DNA of 22,920 nucleotides from CALMFT01 sp964563595 (GCA_964563595.1 CAZLWR010000016.1:1-22920); one strand, 5' to 3'. Counted from the first letter of the stretch, positions 9,509 through 19,227 are shown. Numbers and translations are program-made. The notes: generated from the sequence alone by a model not told the origin.

Positions 9509-9625
9509 TATTATTTTCATCTACAGAATATGGCCCTGGTCTACATCTATATTTTCTTTCAATTAGAACGCACTTGACTTGTATAGTATAATATCTACAG
9601 TATATATTATCCATCTATTCTATTT

Positions 9626-10486
9626 ATGTTTTTGTATTTTGTAATGCACGACTTTTCACTTCGATTCTCTTATGAAATCTTAGAAGGCCCGGTTTGACCG
9701 CATAGAGAGGCATGAAAGGATCGGGATGTATATTGCAGCGAATGGTTTTCTGAATATAGCGATAGTTTTGTAGTATACAATGACTCAAGGTATACACGTC
9801 TAGACTTATCAAAAGCAAAAGATTTGTATCGATTATGGCAGGTAGATCGGAAGGGCAAGTGAAGCTTGAATAGGGATAGGTGTATTGAAGATACTGAATT
9901 CTCAATTTATGACTTAAGCAAGAACCTTCCATATGGCCGACAGTCAGTCACTATTGGCAAAACAGTTGTTGATGGTGAAGCCGCATACTTAGTATCTCAT
10001 CCCAAGTGACCTGCGTATATTCTTATTTTTTATGAAAATACCTTAACTATCTATAAGGCTCCATATGCTACTAGAACAATTCGTGATACAAAAAATGATA
10101 TATATGATTTATTTACGGCACCTATGTTTCTTGCTGACTTAGTATCATTGAACTTTGCATCATTAAAAACAATGATCTGATATCAGGGAAAGAAAATATA
10201 TACTGGATATTTTCATAATCACGACATGCGTATTATCCCTGTCGCCAATAGAACAAAAGTTTATGTTTTGCCTAAAGATCAGTGTATATTGCCATCTTCT
10301 AACCTCTACAAATCTTGGGAGGGGCAATATTTAGAATTTATAGAATATATTAAATCTAAGAATTTGATTTCGGAAAGTGATTATTTGCATGCCGCATCCA
10401 ACGACAGTATTGCTGCTCAAACAAAAAACATGGTGCATAAATGATACTTTTATGTATGTGAAGACAAAATTACAAAAGCAAGATAG
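9626..10486 (+). CDS. Array paralogue 3, unrecognised family
   Basis: 286 aa from ATG at 9626 (another ATG at 9644 is possible) to TAG at 10484. The same ordered blocks occur: YNDSRYTRLDL, FSIYDLSKNLPYGR, YLVSHPKGPAYILIFYE, YDLFTAPMFLADLVSLNFAS, QYLEFIEYIKSKNLISESDY and MVHKGYFYV. The FSI.DLSKNLPYGR block is almost identical to that of paralogue 2, so these two are the closest pair. The FELRG..FAG block is degraded here to LADLVSLNFAS. It lies downstream of the relic and repeat, and converges with trmD 22 bp later. Function is unknown. Confidence 0.7.
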
Positions 10487-10508
10487 TTTTTGATAAACAG
10501 CGTCTATA

Positions 10509-11180
10509 TTAGCTCATCATGTCATCTCTTCGAGTATCGATATTTTTATGATGGCCTGAAAGTAAGATATCTGGGATCGTATAGCCATATACTTCCTGAG
10601 GCCTGGTATAATGGGGATTTTCTATGGTATCGGCACCGATAGCAGGGTAGTAGCTTTCTGTAACTGGCGGCTTATGGGTGCCACCTGGTAAGAGCCTCGT
10701 AACAGCTTCCATAATCAGCATAGAGGGTACTTCTCAACCATAGGTAATGTATTTTCCTAGCGATCGTTTGTGAAATTGTTCGGGATATTTGTCCATGAAA
10801 TATTGTTCAAACCTTTGGTCAATACCCTCATATCTTCCACAGACCAAGATAATATTTGTTTGTTTACTCAGGTCGAAAGCTTTTGCTTGGTCGAAGTAAT
10901 TATTTGAAGGAGATGGATATATAATCTGAAATTCATCACTAGCTATGGTTTGTATGGCATGGTTTACGGCGTCTATAATAGGCTTCGCCTTCATCAACAA
11001 TCCTTCTCAACCCCCATAGACTTTGTCATCCACTGTTTGGTGCCTGTCGCTAGTAAACTCCCTAGGGCTGATATAATGGATAGTTACAAGCCCTTTATTC
11101 ACTGCTTTCCCAAACAAGGCTATATTCGCCCAAGATTCAAACAATTCAGGGAATATCGTGATAATATAAAAATTGATCAT
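10509..11180 (-). CDS. trmD: TrmD: tRNA (guanine-N1-)-methyltransferase
   Basis: 223 aa from ATG at 11180. It methylates G37 of tRNAs reading CNN and some GNN-type codons, using S-adenosylmethionine and the family's deep trefoil knot. The start is MINFYIITIFPELFES. The AdoMet and substrate motifs are KVYGGGEGLLMK (third Gly is UGA), CGRYEGIDQR (115-123), SLGKYITYGGE (second Gly is UGA), AVTRLLPG and NPHYTRPQEVYGY; the end has LLSGHHKNI. It is slightly shorter at the C-terminus than typical copies of about 240 aa. It is not in the usual rpsP-rimM-trmD-rplS operon here. It is divergent from tsaE, sharing a 76-bp spacer. Confidence 0.95.
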
Positions 11181-11256
11181 GCTGCTAGGCTAATTAAAAT
11201 GGTATTTGCAGTATTTTTTACTACTATAGGGACATTTTTAATCATTCATTATATGG

Positions 11257-11676
11257 ATGCAAACCAAATATAGCATTGCAAGCCCTGAAGAGATGATAGA
11301 GTTGGGGAAACAGCTTGTGGCTTCAGGTTATACAAAATTTGGACTCAGAGGAGAATTGGGTGCAGGTAAAACGCATTTTACCAAATGAGTTGCCCAATGA
11401 TTGGGTTTGGACGTTGACTTGGTACATAGTCCGACTTATGTGTATTTTCACGAATATGAAGATAAGCTGATCCATGTAGATATGTATAGAATTACGGATG
11501 TGATGCATATCACCAAGATTTGATTGAGTGAAAAATTGGAAGAATATAAATACTGGTGCGTAGAACGACCGCAAGCTGAACGAGTAGAACAAGGTGTCCC
11601 TGTAGATATGGTATTTGTTGACATTGCAGTAGTAGATGCGTATCATAGAGATATAACTATTTCTACGCCTATTTAA
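11257..11676 (+). CDS. tsaE: TsaE: tRNA threonylcarbamoyladenosine biosynthesis ATPase
   Basis: 139 aa from ATG at 11257. TsaE is the ATPase partner of TsaB/TsaD in making t6A37 of ANN-decoding tRNAs. The P-loop is GELGAGKT (32-39), followed by FTKGVAQGLGL with two UGA glycines. SPTY (58-61) and HVDMYR (73-78) are the expected later motifs, and YWCVERP stands where the family has the I.WPE strand. Length is typical. The iron-permease-like gene starts 14 bp after its stop, so the two are probably co-transcribed. No Shine-Dalgarno sequence. Confidence 0.93.
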
Positions 11677-11690
11677 CCCTCTAGTTGCCG

Positions 11691-12176
11691 ATGAAACAAT
11701 ATCACTCTTCTTTTGTGGATAGATTTTCCAGTGGCGTGGCTCGTTATACGGGTAGTTCATGGGCATTTGGAGTTGCATTGAGTTTGGTCGTCATCCGAGC
11801 ACTTACCGGTCCTTTGTTTGATTATTCTACTAGTCGGCAGCTGATTATCAATACGGGCACGACTATTATCACTTTCTTGATGGTATTCCTTATCCAAAAA
11901 GCTCAAAACAAAGATAGCATTGCTATGCAAATCAAACTGAATGAGCTTATTGCTGCTAATGGGAATGCCAGCAATAGACTTATCGACGTAGAAGATCTTA
12001 CGGAAGATGAATTGAACGTTATTCGTGAGTTTTATGTAAAACTTTCAGAACTTTCTAAAAAAAGCGGCCGTTTGCACCACATCTTTTCTATTGATGCTGC
12101 TCATGCTAATCACACAAAAAAAAGTCACGCTATTGGAGCCGAGACTTTAGAGCTATTAGATACTCTCAAAGATTAA
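11691..12176 (+). CDS. Low-affinity iron permease family membrane protein
   Basis: 161 aa; the ATG at 11691 is preferred over an in-frame TTG two codons upstream. It matches the PF04120 family: FSSGVARYTGSSWAFGVAL, a membrane segment (about 25-42), then LIINTGTTIITFLMVFLIQK (second membrane segment, 51-70), AQNKDSIAMQIKLNELI and VEDLTEDELNVI. The family was named after yeast Fet4-related proteins. In bacteria the short form has two membrane helices and its transport function is not well proven. It contains no UGA codon. It follows tsaE by 14 bp, and its TAA overlaps the stop of the convergent queD. Confidence 0.85.
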   Translation: MKQYHSSFVDRFSSGVARYTGSSWAFGVALSLVVIRALTGPLFDYSTSRQLIINTGTTIITFLMVFLIQKAQNKDSIAMQIKLNELIAANGNASNRLIDVEDLTEDELNVIREFYVKLSELSKKSGRLHHIFSIDAAHANHTKKSHAIGAETLELLDTLKD

Positions 12177-12616
12177 TTCTTTTGTGTTTGATATATCACA
12201 TAGCTGGTGGGTGTTTCTCGCAGTTTAATGCTATATAAGCTGATTGTACTACCAAACTTTGTGCGATATAGTTCCTCTAACTTTTCAAATACATATCTGC
12301 TGATATGTTCAGCAGTTGGTGGAAAATCTACTTCTGTGACCTTGAGTCATTGCTGTTTTGCTGTTTCTCCGATAGGATCTGTAGATTGAAACATATACCC
12401 ATGGTCCAAGGCATCGTCGATCCATGTTTTGGCGATGTTCTTGATATCTGAAAAATCAACAACCATGCCGTTTGCACTGTCTCCAGGTTTATCTAGAATA
12501 TCACCACTAAGGGTAATTTCAGCTTTGTATCTATGGCCGTGAAGATTATGGCATTTGGAGGTGTGATCCAGCAATCTATGTCCCATATCTCGTTCAAGTA
12601 TTTTAGTTATAAGCAT
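12173..12616 (-). CDS. queD: QueD: 6-carboxy-tetrahydropterin synthase family
   Basis: 147 aa from ATG at 12616. QueD converts dihydroneopterin triphosphate to 6-carboxy-tetrahydropterin in queuosine/7-deazaguanine synthesis; relatives make tetrahydrobiopterin precursors. The zinc and catalytic motif reads KCHNLHGHRY: Cys-x3-His-x-His, with another His earlier in DMGHRL. VVDFSDIK and LDHGYMF are the next conserved blocks. PTAEHISRYVFEKL supplies the later Glu-His pair. UGA serves as Gly in QGLKVTEVDF. No other queuosine gene is nearby, so the cell may salvage or use a pterin differently. Its own promoter is visible at 12637-12664. Confidence 0.92.
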
Positions 12617-12636
12617 GATATCAAAAAAAGTATTGA

Positions 12637-12664
12637 ATTATGTATAGTCTATAGTATAAGTCAA
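12637..12664 (-). promoter_or_regulatory. Promoter of queD
   Basis: On the minus strand TTGACT (12659-12664) and CATAAT (12637-12642) are separated by 16 bp, 20 nt before the queD start. The close distance implies a short leader. Confidence 0.55.
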
Positions 12665-12670
12665 TATATG

Positions 12671-12684
12671 GCCTCTGAAGAGGC
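12671..12684. repeat. Hairpin GCCTC-TGAA-GAGGC in the queD upstream spacer
   Basis: A perfect 5-bp GC-rich stem with a TGAA tetraloop in an otherwise very AT-rich 118-bp divergent spacer. It has no T-run. It lies just upstream of the queD -35 box and could be an operator or a leader element of the plus-strand gene. Confidence 0.35.
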
Positions 12685-12734
12685 GAAGCAATTATAATTA
12701 TTGTAATCATAATTTTTAGTTGTATTTAAGTACA

Positions 12735-13463
12735 ATGTCTCAAGAAAAACACGGAACATGAAGCCGCCCAGAAAAAACTTTTTCTCATAAGACAAAAGGA
12801 AATGCTGGGGACATTGCTAAGATATTGATACGAGATAGTAAGGAGGGAGGTTGTTCCGACTCTTCGGTATATCTTTCAACTCGCCATTCAACCTGAGAAA
12901 AGTGGATAACTAAAGTGCTCCATTTGGACTTTGCTGATTGGTTATTGCATTACGCTCGTATTCAAAACTCCCTACCAGAATGCTTTTCCTTCAGATTTTT
13001 AGAGGAAGATATAAATTCTTTATCAGTTATAGATACGAGAATTATTGATAATTATTTCCACCATACCCCTGTTGATTGACTTACCTGTGCCTGGAATGGC
13101 ACATCTTATGTCATTACAGATTTTGTTGTTCGTGTATTGAGACTGCCTGGGGAGCCAGAGCATGTAGTAGTAGATCAAAACAAATGAGAGGTCGTGTATT
13201 GACCTATATCTTTTGTTGAAGGCCAGACTTTTCAGGAGTTATCTGATACCTCATGAAATCGAACATTTTGTGAATACTATTTAAGAAAAGTTCAAGATAT
13301 TATCACTAAGCAGTATGGGATACAGTTCTTACCATCAGATATGAATAGCATATGAGCTGTTTGAATAAATCATAAGCTCGAAAAGATTGAGTGAACAACG
13401 GCCTATGTTGCTATCACAGATATAGGAGATTCTATCGAAATGATTGTAAAATTAAATCCGTAA
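12735..13463 (+). CDS. Hypothetical protein
   Basis: 242 aa, ATG at 12735 to TAA at 13461, with many UGA glycines. I do not recognise it. It begins polar and basic (GSRPEKTFSHKTKG) without a signal peptide. The centre has LDFADWLLHYARIQNSLPE and WNGTSYVITDFVVRVLRLPG. The WNG.SYVITD piece and the following KGEVVYG faintly recall YKGEKYVTTD and DGSVYYNG in array paralogue 1. That likeness is too weak to claim homology by eye. It precedes the His/Cys-dyad gene by 66 bp on the same strand and may be co-expressed with it. Confidence 0.6.
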
Positions 13464-13529
13464 AGTATTACTGTCCGTAACAGTCTACTACTAATAAATA
13501 AGAAGATACTTTAGTAACTTTTTGATAGT

Positions 13530-14324
13530 ATGCCGTATAATGCGCCTGATTCTTCTTGGATATGCTCTTTTGTAACAAAAAATGATAGTATGCATGTAGA
13601 GTGAGATTATTTGAAGTATCAACAATGACTCTTTTCGTCCTTATCCGCTTCTCCGCAAGTGCCTTTGTGCCTTTATGTATCTGCAGAGTTTCAACTATGA
13701 AAAAATATTACTGCGCTTATGTACAAAGAATTTCTTTTGCAGGTCTATGGTGATTGTAAAATATTATGAATCAAAGTACCCAATGTAGATGTATTTCGTA
13801 GTGCTATACATGAAATAGCCGACCTGTTTGGTACGAGTAAACTCGGTATCAAAAATATCATCTTCCATGATCATGGAAGTGAAGATGAGAGTGTACTTTT
13901 CGATATCCACGATATTAAGCATGAAAAACTGCATTTTATTCAAGACTTTTGTGCTTCAGACTTATGAATTATTATGCAGTCCTGTTTGGTTGGGAAAAAA
14001 ATGGCTCCCATGCTTGCTGATGCATTATGATGTACTTTGACTGCTCCGAATCACATCATTCGTCCCCCCAAAAGAGAAGATGACAAAGTGACAGGCCTTG
14101 CTATTGAAAATGATATATTATGTTTTGACCCAAAATGATATAAGTTGTATGTGGATACTTTTGAAGGAGATAGGGTGGCGTCTCTTTGACCTTGTGATAC
14201 TGAGTATGAAGAGACAGTGCTTATTCCCTGATCTTTGACCCAACAAGATACAGTAAAATATCATTTACTGGAAGAAGCTAGTGCAGAAGACAAGTTTTTC
14301 AAACAATACACTAGAAGTACATAA
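13530..14324 (+). CDS. Possible caspase-fold (clan CD-like) protein with His/Cys dyad
   Basis: 264 aa, ATG at 13530 to TAA at 14322, UGA read as Gly. Residues 92-175 show the layout of caspase-fold domains such as C80 or DUF4347. A helix (AIHEIADLFGT) is followed by a strand ending in IIFHDHGSED (His115-Gly116). A spacer comes next, then a strand and loop IIMQSCLVGKKMAPMLADAL (Cys152), then the strand GCTLTAPNHII. This corresponds to H-G ... x-C-x-x-G ... LA..LG..V.AP in those families. No other peptidase feature, signal peptide or membrane segment is seen, and the C-terminal third is unrecognised. The fold and dyad assignment is inference from pattern. It could equally be an inactive domain or an unrelated protein. 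Confidence 0.5.
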
Positions 14325-14330
14325 AAACAA

Positions 14331-14354
14331 AAAACCCATAGTGATATGGGTTTT
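14331..14354. terminator. Bidirectional Rho-independent terminator
   Basis: AAAACCCATA and TATGGGTTTT form a perfect 10-bp stem around GTGA. An A-rich run lies on the left and T-rich sequence on the right, so it can end transcription from both sides. It lies between the convergent stops at 14324 and 14367. Confidence 0.85.
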
Positions 14355-14366
14355 ATATATGAACAA

Positions 14367-14786
14367 TTATCTCTTACTCCATTGTGGTCTTCTTCTTGCT
14401 CCTCTCAAACCTGGTTTCTCTCTTTCTCTTCTTCTTGGGTCTCTCTTGAGTAATCCGTATGGTTTCATGGTAACTCTCATTCCAGCATCTGAAGTAACAA
14501 ATGCTCTCGCAAATGCCAACTTGATACTATCTGATTGACCTTTCAAACCACCTCAGCTTATTTGTATATCTGCGTCATAGCTCGTGATCATGTCTTTACC
14601 CAATACCAATAACGGATAGGTAGCATTTTCGTACAAATAATTGTTTCCTCCAAAATAGTCTTTCAAAGAAATAGTACTACCGTTTGGTTTGTGGATAGTA
14701 AGATTTCCAGATCCTCCTGGGAAAAGTTTTATATTAACAGTGGCCCTATTTCTTCTTCCCACTGCAAACAAATAATGATTAGCCAT
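14367..14786 (-). CDS. rpsI: 30S ribosomal protein S9 (uS9)
   Basis: 139 aa. S9 sits in the 30S head, with its C-terminal tail reaching the P-site tRNA. The start AVGRRNRATVNIKLFPG and NLTIHKPNGSTISLKDYF are typical. ISGGLKGQSDSIKLAFARA uses UGA for its first Gly. The C-terminal tail ends in the near-invariant PQWSKR. The ATG overlaps the end of rplM by 8 nt, so translation is likely coupled. The bidirectional terminator follows its stop by 12 nt. Confidence 0.97.
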
Positions 14787-15243
14787 TTATCGTAATAGTT
14801 TTAAGTGGTAAATTTGCGTACTTATTTGTTTCATTTGGAAACATCTTGAGCATTTTCATTCTTTGGTCTCTAAGTTTGTTTTTTGGTAGCATGCCTCTAA
14901 CTGCGAACCAAAGTACTTTGCAAGGATCTTTTGCAAACAATGTCTTGAGGTCAATAGTTTTCACGTTTCCTTTCCAACCAGAGTAGCTATGATATTTTTT
15001 ATCAAGACCTTTGTTTCCAGTCCAAGAAAGTTTGCTTACGTTTGCTACAACCACGAATCATCCTGCATTCCAAAAATCCATATAATGTGCTTTGTTTTTC
15101 CCCAATAGATGGTCAGCGATAATAGTCGCCAATCTACCGATCTTTTGACCAGCAGCATCAATACTGTACCGGTCGAGGTTTTTGTTCAACCAGTCTTGTT
15201 TGATGTACACGGTTCTATTTAAATCTTGTTTTGTAGGTATCAT
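14779..15243 (-). CDS. rplM: 50S ribosomal protein L13 (uL13)
   Basis: 154 aa from ATG at 15243. L13 is an early-assembling 50S protein. Typical blocks are DAAGQKIGRLATIIADHLLG, then DFWNAGGFVVVANVSKLSWT (the first Gly of the GG pair from GGA-type sequence, the second a UGA), then YHSYSGWKGNVK and VRGMLPKNKLRDQRMKML. Its TAA lies inside the first codons of rpsI, the widespread rplM-rpsI arrangement. Confidence 0.97.
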
Positions 15244-15276
15244 AATAATGGTAAAGGTGACAAATTAAAAATACAA

Positions 15277-15663
15277 TTATAGGGTGATCATCAATTTTTC
15301 TGCAGAATCACCTTTTCTAAAACCAAGCTTGAAAGCGTTTACATATCCTCCATTACGATTGCCTGCGAGATACTTTGGTAAAATTTCGTTCATTACTTTT
15401 TTACCTTCTTCTTCAGAAAATACGACAGATTTAACATATTTGATTGATTCTCTCTTCGCATCTGCTTCGGCTTTGCTTGTAGTGTATCCTACCAATCTAG
15501 CAAAAAAATGATCAGCATATGCTTTCAATGCTTTTGCTTTTTTATTGGTAGTGGTAACACGGCCGTATTTGATGAGATTGGTCAACATGCTTCTCAAGAC
15601 ATTACTTCTGGTCTGATGTTCGCCAATATTGAGTTCTATCAGACGATTTCTTTGATGCCTCAT
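15277..15663 (-). CDS. rplQ: 50S ribosomal protein L17 (bL17)
   Basis: 128 aa, ATG at 15663. L17 lies near the exit tunnel of the 50S. It opens MRHQRNRLIELNIGEHQTRS followed by NVLRSMLTNLIKYGRVTTT, the family signature for the first 40 residues. VNAFKLGFRKGDSAEKLMI closes it; the usual C-terminus has a similar GDxA-M motif. It keeps the conserved rpoA-rplQ order. A 168-bp gap from rpoA (15664-15831) is AT-rich and may hold an internal promoter, but I find no clear -35/-10 pair. Confidence 0.97.
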   Translation of the reverse strand: MRHQRNRLIELNIGEHQTRSNVLRSMLTNLIKYGRVTTTNKKAKALKAYADHFFARLVGYTTSKAEADAKRESIKYVKSVVFSEEEGKKVMNEILPKYLAGNRNGGYVNAFKLGFRKGDSAEKLMITL

Positions 15664-15831
15664 TATAAAATGATAATTAATAACTAAAAATGAATAATGA
15701 ATGATAATCTGATTATAGCTGCAAACTATAGTAGATTATGATTTGATGCTTTGATACAGCAAATTGCAACTGTATGTATATAATTTGTAACTTGTGGGGC
15801 AAAATAATAAGTATTTTAAGCGAAGAGATGA

Positions 15832-16836
15832 TTAGTTTCCTAATTTCTTTCCGTGTATTTTCAGACTATCTTCTATTTCATCAACAGCCTTTCTACCTAC
15901 TCATCTCATGTTGATCAATTCGTTTTTCTTCTTGAGTTCCAATTCTTCTACAAACATAATATTGTTTTTCAATAATGCGTTTCTTGTTCTTTCGCTCAAT
16001 CCAAGTATTTCAATAGGTTGTTTCTTGATGTGAACACCGACGTTGCTCTCTTGCTTTTCTGATTCGGTTGTCTTGAGTTCGTCGTATGATACAAATAAGG
16101 TTTCATCCAAAAATGCATCTTCAAACTCGAAGAGCTTAGCATAATCTGATAATATTTTACCTGCAAATTTCAATAAGTCTTTTGGTGATACGATTTCTGA
16201 GAGACTTTTTATCTCTAAAATCAGAGTATCCTTTATTCCACCAGAGAAGTCTGTAGCTACTTCTTCTACTGTATATCTTACATAATCAATGATAGAAAAT
16301 GTGTTGTCTACCAAAAGAAGATTCACGTCAGTAGATTCTGCTTTCTTTTCTCTTTCTCTGAGTTGGTGAATAGTAATATATCCGTATCCTTTTTCTACAC
16401 GATATTCCATATATACTTCTGCTGCACCGTCAGTGATTTCAAATAAGTAGACGTCGTTTGTAAGCAATTCAATACCTGAAGGCAACTTAAGATCGTTGGA
16501 AGTTACTTGACCTACGCCGGTGAACTTTTGTGCTACCCAGGTGATGTTCTCAATATGAGAATCTATCTTGAACTTGAGAGATTTGAATGCCATAACCATA
16601 TCAAGTACTGACTCTTTAACTCCTTCGAGTACTGTATACTCATGTGGTGCATTTTTAACCTTGAGGGCAGTGATTGCTCCAGCAAAAGAGTAACCCAATA
16701 CCAACCTTCTGATACTGTTACCGAAGGTGTGACCAAATCCTCTAGGAAGATTTTTTATTGTAAATTTGTAAGCTGTTTTACTGACAAGTTCTACTGAAAT
16801 AGTGGGTGCCCCAATAATTTTCTGAAGATCTAACAT
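15832..16836 (-). CDS. rpoA: RNA polymerase alpha subunit
   Basis: 334 aa from ATG at 16836; an in-frame ATG at 16872 would add 12 hydrophobic residues, but the shorter form matches the family N-terminus. The alpha-NTD dimer motif reads NLPRGFGHTFGNSIRRLVLG. After the NTD insert domain comes the C-terminal domain, with ILGLSERTRNALLKNNI and the helix-hairpin-helix ending NMRGVGRKAVDEIEDSLK. Its first Gly is UGA and corresponds to the family's NLGxKSxxEI. Standard-code reading would drop this last element. It heads the minus-strand rpoA-rplQ-rplM-rpsI cluster, with no rpsD/rpsK/rpsM upstream; sortase genes are there instead. Confidence 0.97.
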
Positions 16837-17022
16837 GAACAATAAACAATTAAAAACTAAAAAATTCACCATTATTAATTCGAAACAAAAAGCATCTGGT
16901 GAGATACTTTGTGAGTAGTGTGCTACAAAATAATTATTTGTCAGGCAAATTCAATCAATTTATGATTACTATATGGAATATGAAACTATTTTATCATATA
17001 TTCGATATGAAATGTCGGTAGC

Positions 17023-17051
17023 ATACTATAGGTAACGAGTACTATTGTCAA
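17023..17051 (-). promoter_or_regulatory. Promoter of the rpoA cluster, with a long leader
   Basis: On the minus strand TTGACA (17046-17051) and TAGTAT (17023-17028) are separated by 17 bp. A TATAGT overlaps it at a 15-bp spacing. It lies 13 bp after the sortase stop. The transcript leader to the rpoA ATG would be about 180 nt, unusually long for this window. Confidence 0.5.
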
Positions 17052-17064
17052 TCTAAAGTGACCT

Positions 17065-17925
17065 CTACTTGTGCATTTTGACTACAATAAGTGCAAGGTT
17101 AGCCGCTTTAATGCTGTTGGGATCGGGCTTGGGAAGCTGTGGACTATAAGGGACGTTGTTGTTTGTCCTGGAGATATAGGTAATATTGGTATTGCTTGTT
17201 AGTGTTTTTTTGGTGATCTGCTGATCTACGGGATAGTCTATCTCTTCTTGTGATACCAATAAAGCTCTGTTGATCCATCTTTGTTTGGCAGTACCAATAG
17301 GTCGGCATGCGGACAGGGTGAGTTCTTTTTTACCTTTTTGAGGAAGCATGACAGCAACGTCTGTGGCGTTAACCAAAAATGACTTTGTAACGGAATAGGT
17401 GAACAGGCTTCGTTTTCAGTTTATTTTCTTATAATACAAAATCGTATCATCTTTTTGCACATTGTAAATCAGTCTGAAGATGGTTTTGAAGTCTCCTGGT
17501 TCGTTAAATCGATAATTGGAATGGGCAAAAATAAAAGTATTGCCGGGTGCACCTACAGATGCGGTACCTGGATAGATGGTTGGTCCCGAAACCAAGTATT
17601 TGTTGTAATCAAAGTTTCCTTGCAGTGCTGATTTATAATCAGGGTTGCTGGGACCGAGTTCATTGATTGGAGTGATAAGACCCATAGATGGTATAACCAG
17701 AAATTGATCGCTGCTTTTGTATTTTTGTAGATAGGAAGGAAAAACATTGAGCCGGTCGTTCAGATTGGTGGTATTCATAGGTTTGAACCATTTTGGTATC
17801 GAGGTGTCTACTTTGCTGTTAACATAAACTGTCCCCTGATTTTTATTGCTCTTGTCATAGGCAAATCCAGAAATACACTGGAAGGAAAGGGCAGTAATCA
17901 GAAATAATGACACAATGAGCTTCAT
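17065..17925 (-). CDS. Sortase 2 (class C/D/E-like transpeptidase)
   Basis: 286 aa from ATG at 17925, preferred over an upstream TTG because MKLIVSLFLITALSFQCISG then forms the signal/anchor. Sortases cut an LPxTG-type motif between Thr and Gly and join the protein to an amine on the wall or another protein. The catalytic triad is visible: His135 in FIFAHSNYR, Cys207 in TLSACRPIG and Arg216 in AKQRW. UGA gives Gly170. After the catalytic domain come about 65 residues that are polar, Asn/Thr/Pro-rich and without a second membrane helix. It lies 56 bp downstream of sortase 1 and is probably expressed from the promoter at 19090. Confidence 0.9.
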
Positions 17926-17981
17926 GCTGCCGAAACAATAAATCAAGAATAAGCTTATTATACAAAACTATTCTGCTTATA

Positions 17982-19061
17982 CTATATATTTTTGGTAGAT
18001 AGCTTTAGACTATATGCTTTGTAATAATTACGTGTGGCTATTTGAGTGGCTATGTTGATGGCATTGTTGATGACTACTTTTGGACTTACGCGTTTGGAGA
18101 ATGGTCAAAACTGAATCATTCTCTTCACTCTCTTGATGATAGGTGTGAGTACCGGCGTAGGTTCTTGTACGGGAGCAGTGTAATGGATTGGTTCATATTG
18201 AGTAGGCGTAGTTATTGTTTCGCTAGGAGTAACAGTACTGACTGGCTCTGCTGGGGGAGTTGCTACCGTAGTGTCACTTACCGTGTGAATCACAGGGGTA
18301 GGTTCTGGAATAACGACGATGGGTGACTCAAGAGAGAATCACTTTTTTTCTGAGATGAGATCTGCTTTGTTATACCGTCTTTCGAGGCTACTACCAATAG
18401 GGTAGCATGTATAGGTAGTAAGCTGTTTGATATCTTTGGTCGGGAAAAGGATAGAGGTGTCTGTGGTTTGTACTTTCTTGGAATCAGTAACTTCATACTC
18501 ATAGCGAGTATAGCTTCCGTCTGATTGCTTTTCGAAATACCAAACAATGTCTCCTTTGTTAGTAAAAATAACTGCTTGAAAGGCTGTTTTATACCTTCCA
18601 AGATCGTCACTGAAATACGCACTGTGTCAGGCTATCACCATATTACCAACTCCTTGTGAGGGACTATAACCAACATAATGCAATATGCCTTCTTGGAGAT
18701 ATTTGAAGTGATCGAATCCTTGTCTATTGATAATTGATTGCTTATCTTGATTGGTTAATCCTCTCACAGGCAACACAATACCCATTTTTGGATAGACCAG
18801 GTAAGCACTGTTGTTTTTGTCTGATTTGTAAGGCAAGACCTCTTGCACCCAATACGATAGTTCTATATGCTGATATTCCAGATCCGGCTTTGCCCAGACA
18901 GGATACTCGATTTGTCGGTCGTCTCCTTCTATGATTTCTATACTTTTCTCTTGTATAATGTCTTTTATAAACTCTGGATATGCAGCAAAACCAAGTCCTG
19001 ATAAGGCTATATTGAATAAGCACATACAACCTAGTGCAACGAGAAGCTTGTTTGCAAACAT
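17982..19061 (-). CDS. Sortase 1 with Pro/Thr-rich C-terminal extension
   Basis: 359 aa from ATG at 19061. The N-terminal hydrophobic segment (5-27) is a signal/anchor. The sortase core has YPKMGIVLPVRGL, then His146 in VIAGHSAYF (the Gly before His is UGA), then Cys219 in TYTCYPIGSS and Arg228/229 in LERRY. These are the sortase catalytic residues in the right order and spacing. After residue 235 a long extension, rich in Pro, Thr, Val and Glu (PEPTP, TPPAEPVSTVTPSE), looks like a wall-spanning linker. It ends in a basic segment (IIKRVKRM) and about 40 more residues. It is the first gene after a perfect consensus promoter, with sortase 2 downstream. It differs from sortase 2 in motif and tail, so the two may have different substrates. 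Confidence 0.9.
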
Positions 19062-19089
19062 ACAAATTTATACTAATAAATGATAGTAT

Positions 19090-19118
19090 ATTATATCTCC
19101 AAGCGTTGATTTTGTCAA
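19090..19118 (-). promoter_or_regulatory. Consensus promoter of the sortase operon
   Basis: On the minus strand a perfect TTGACA (19113-19118) and a perfect TATAAT (19090-19095) are separated by exactly 17 bp, 28 nt before the sortase 1 start. It is the strongest promoter seen in the window. Confidence 0.8.
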
Positions 19119-19227
19119 TATATCTGATTATGGTTATATAATATAGCCATAGCCCGCTTGTGGAGGCGCAGCTAGTAAAAAAATATTGTGTGAATAAAAC
19201 GGACAAAGCTAGGAAAAATTATATGCC

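Noticed and set aside
9624..9932. 102-codon minus-strand frame
   Set aside because: Antisense to paralogue 3, which is supported by homology to its neighbours.
11323..11778. 151-codon minus-strand frame
   Set aside because: Antisense to tsaE and the permease-like gene, both clearly recognised.
18742..19206. 154-codon minus-strand frame
   Set aside because: Out-of-frame shadow of sortase 1 that runs through its promoter.
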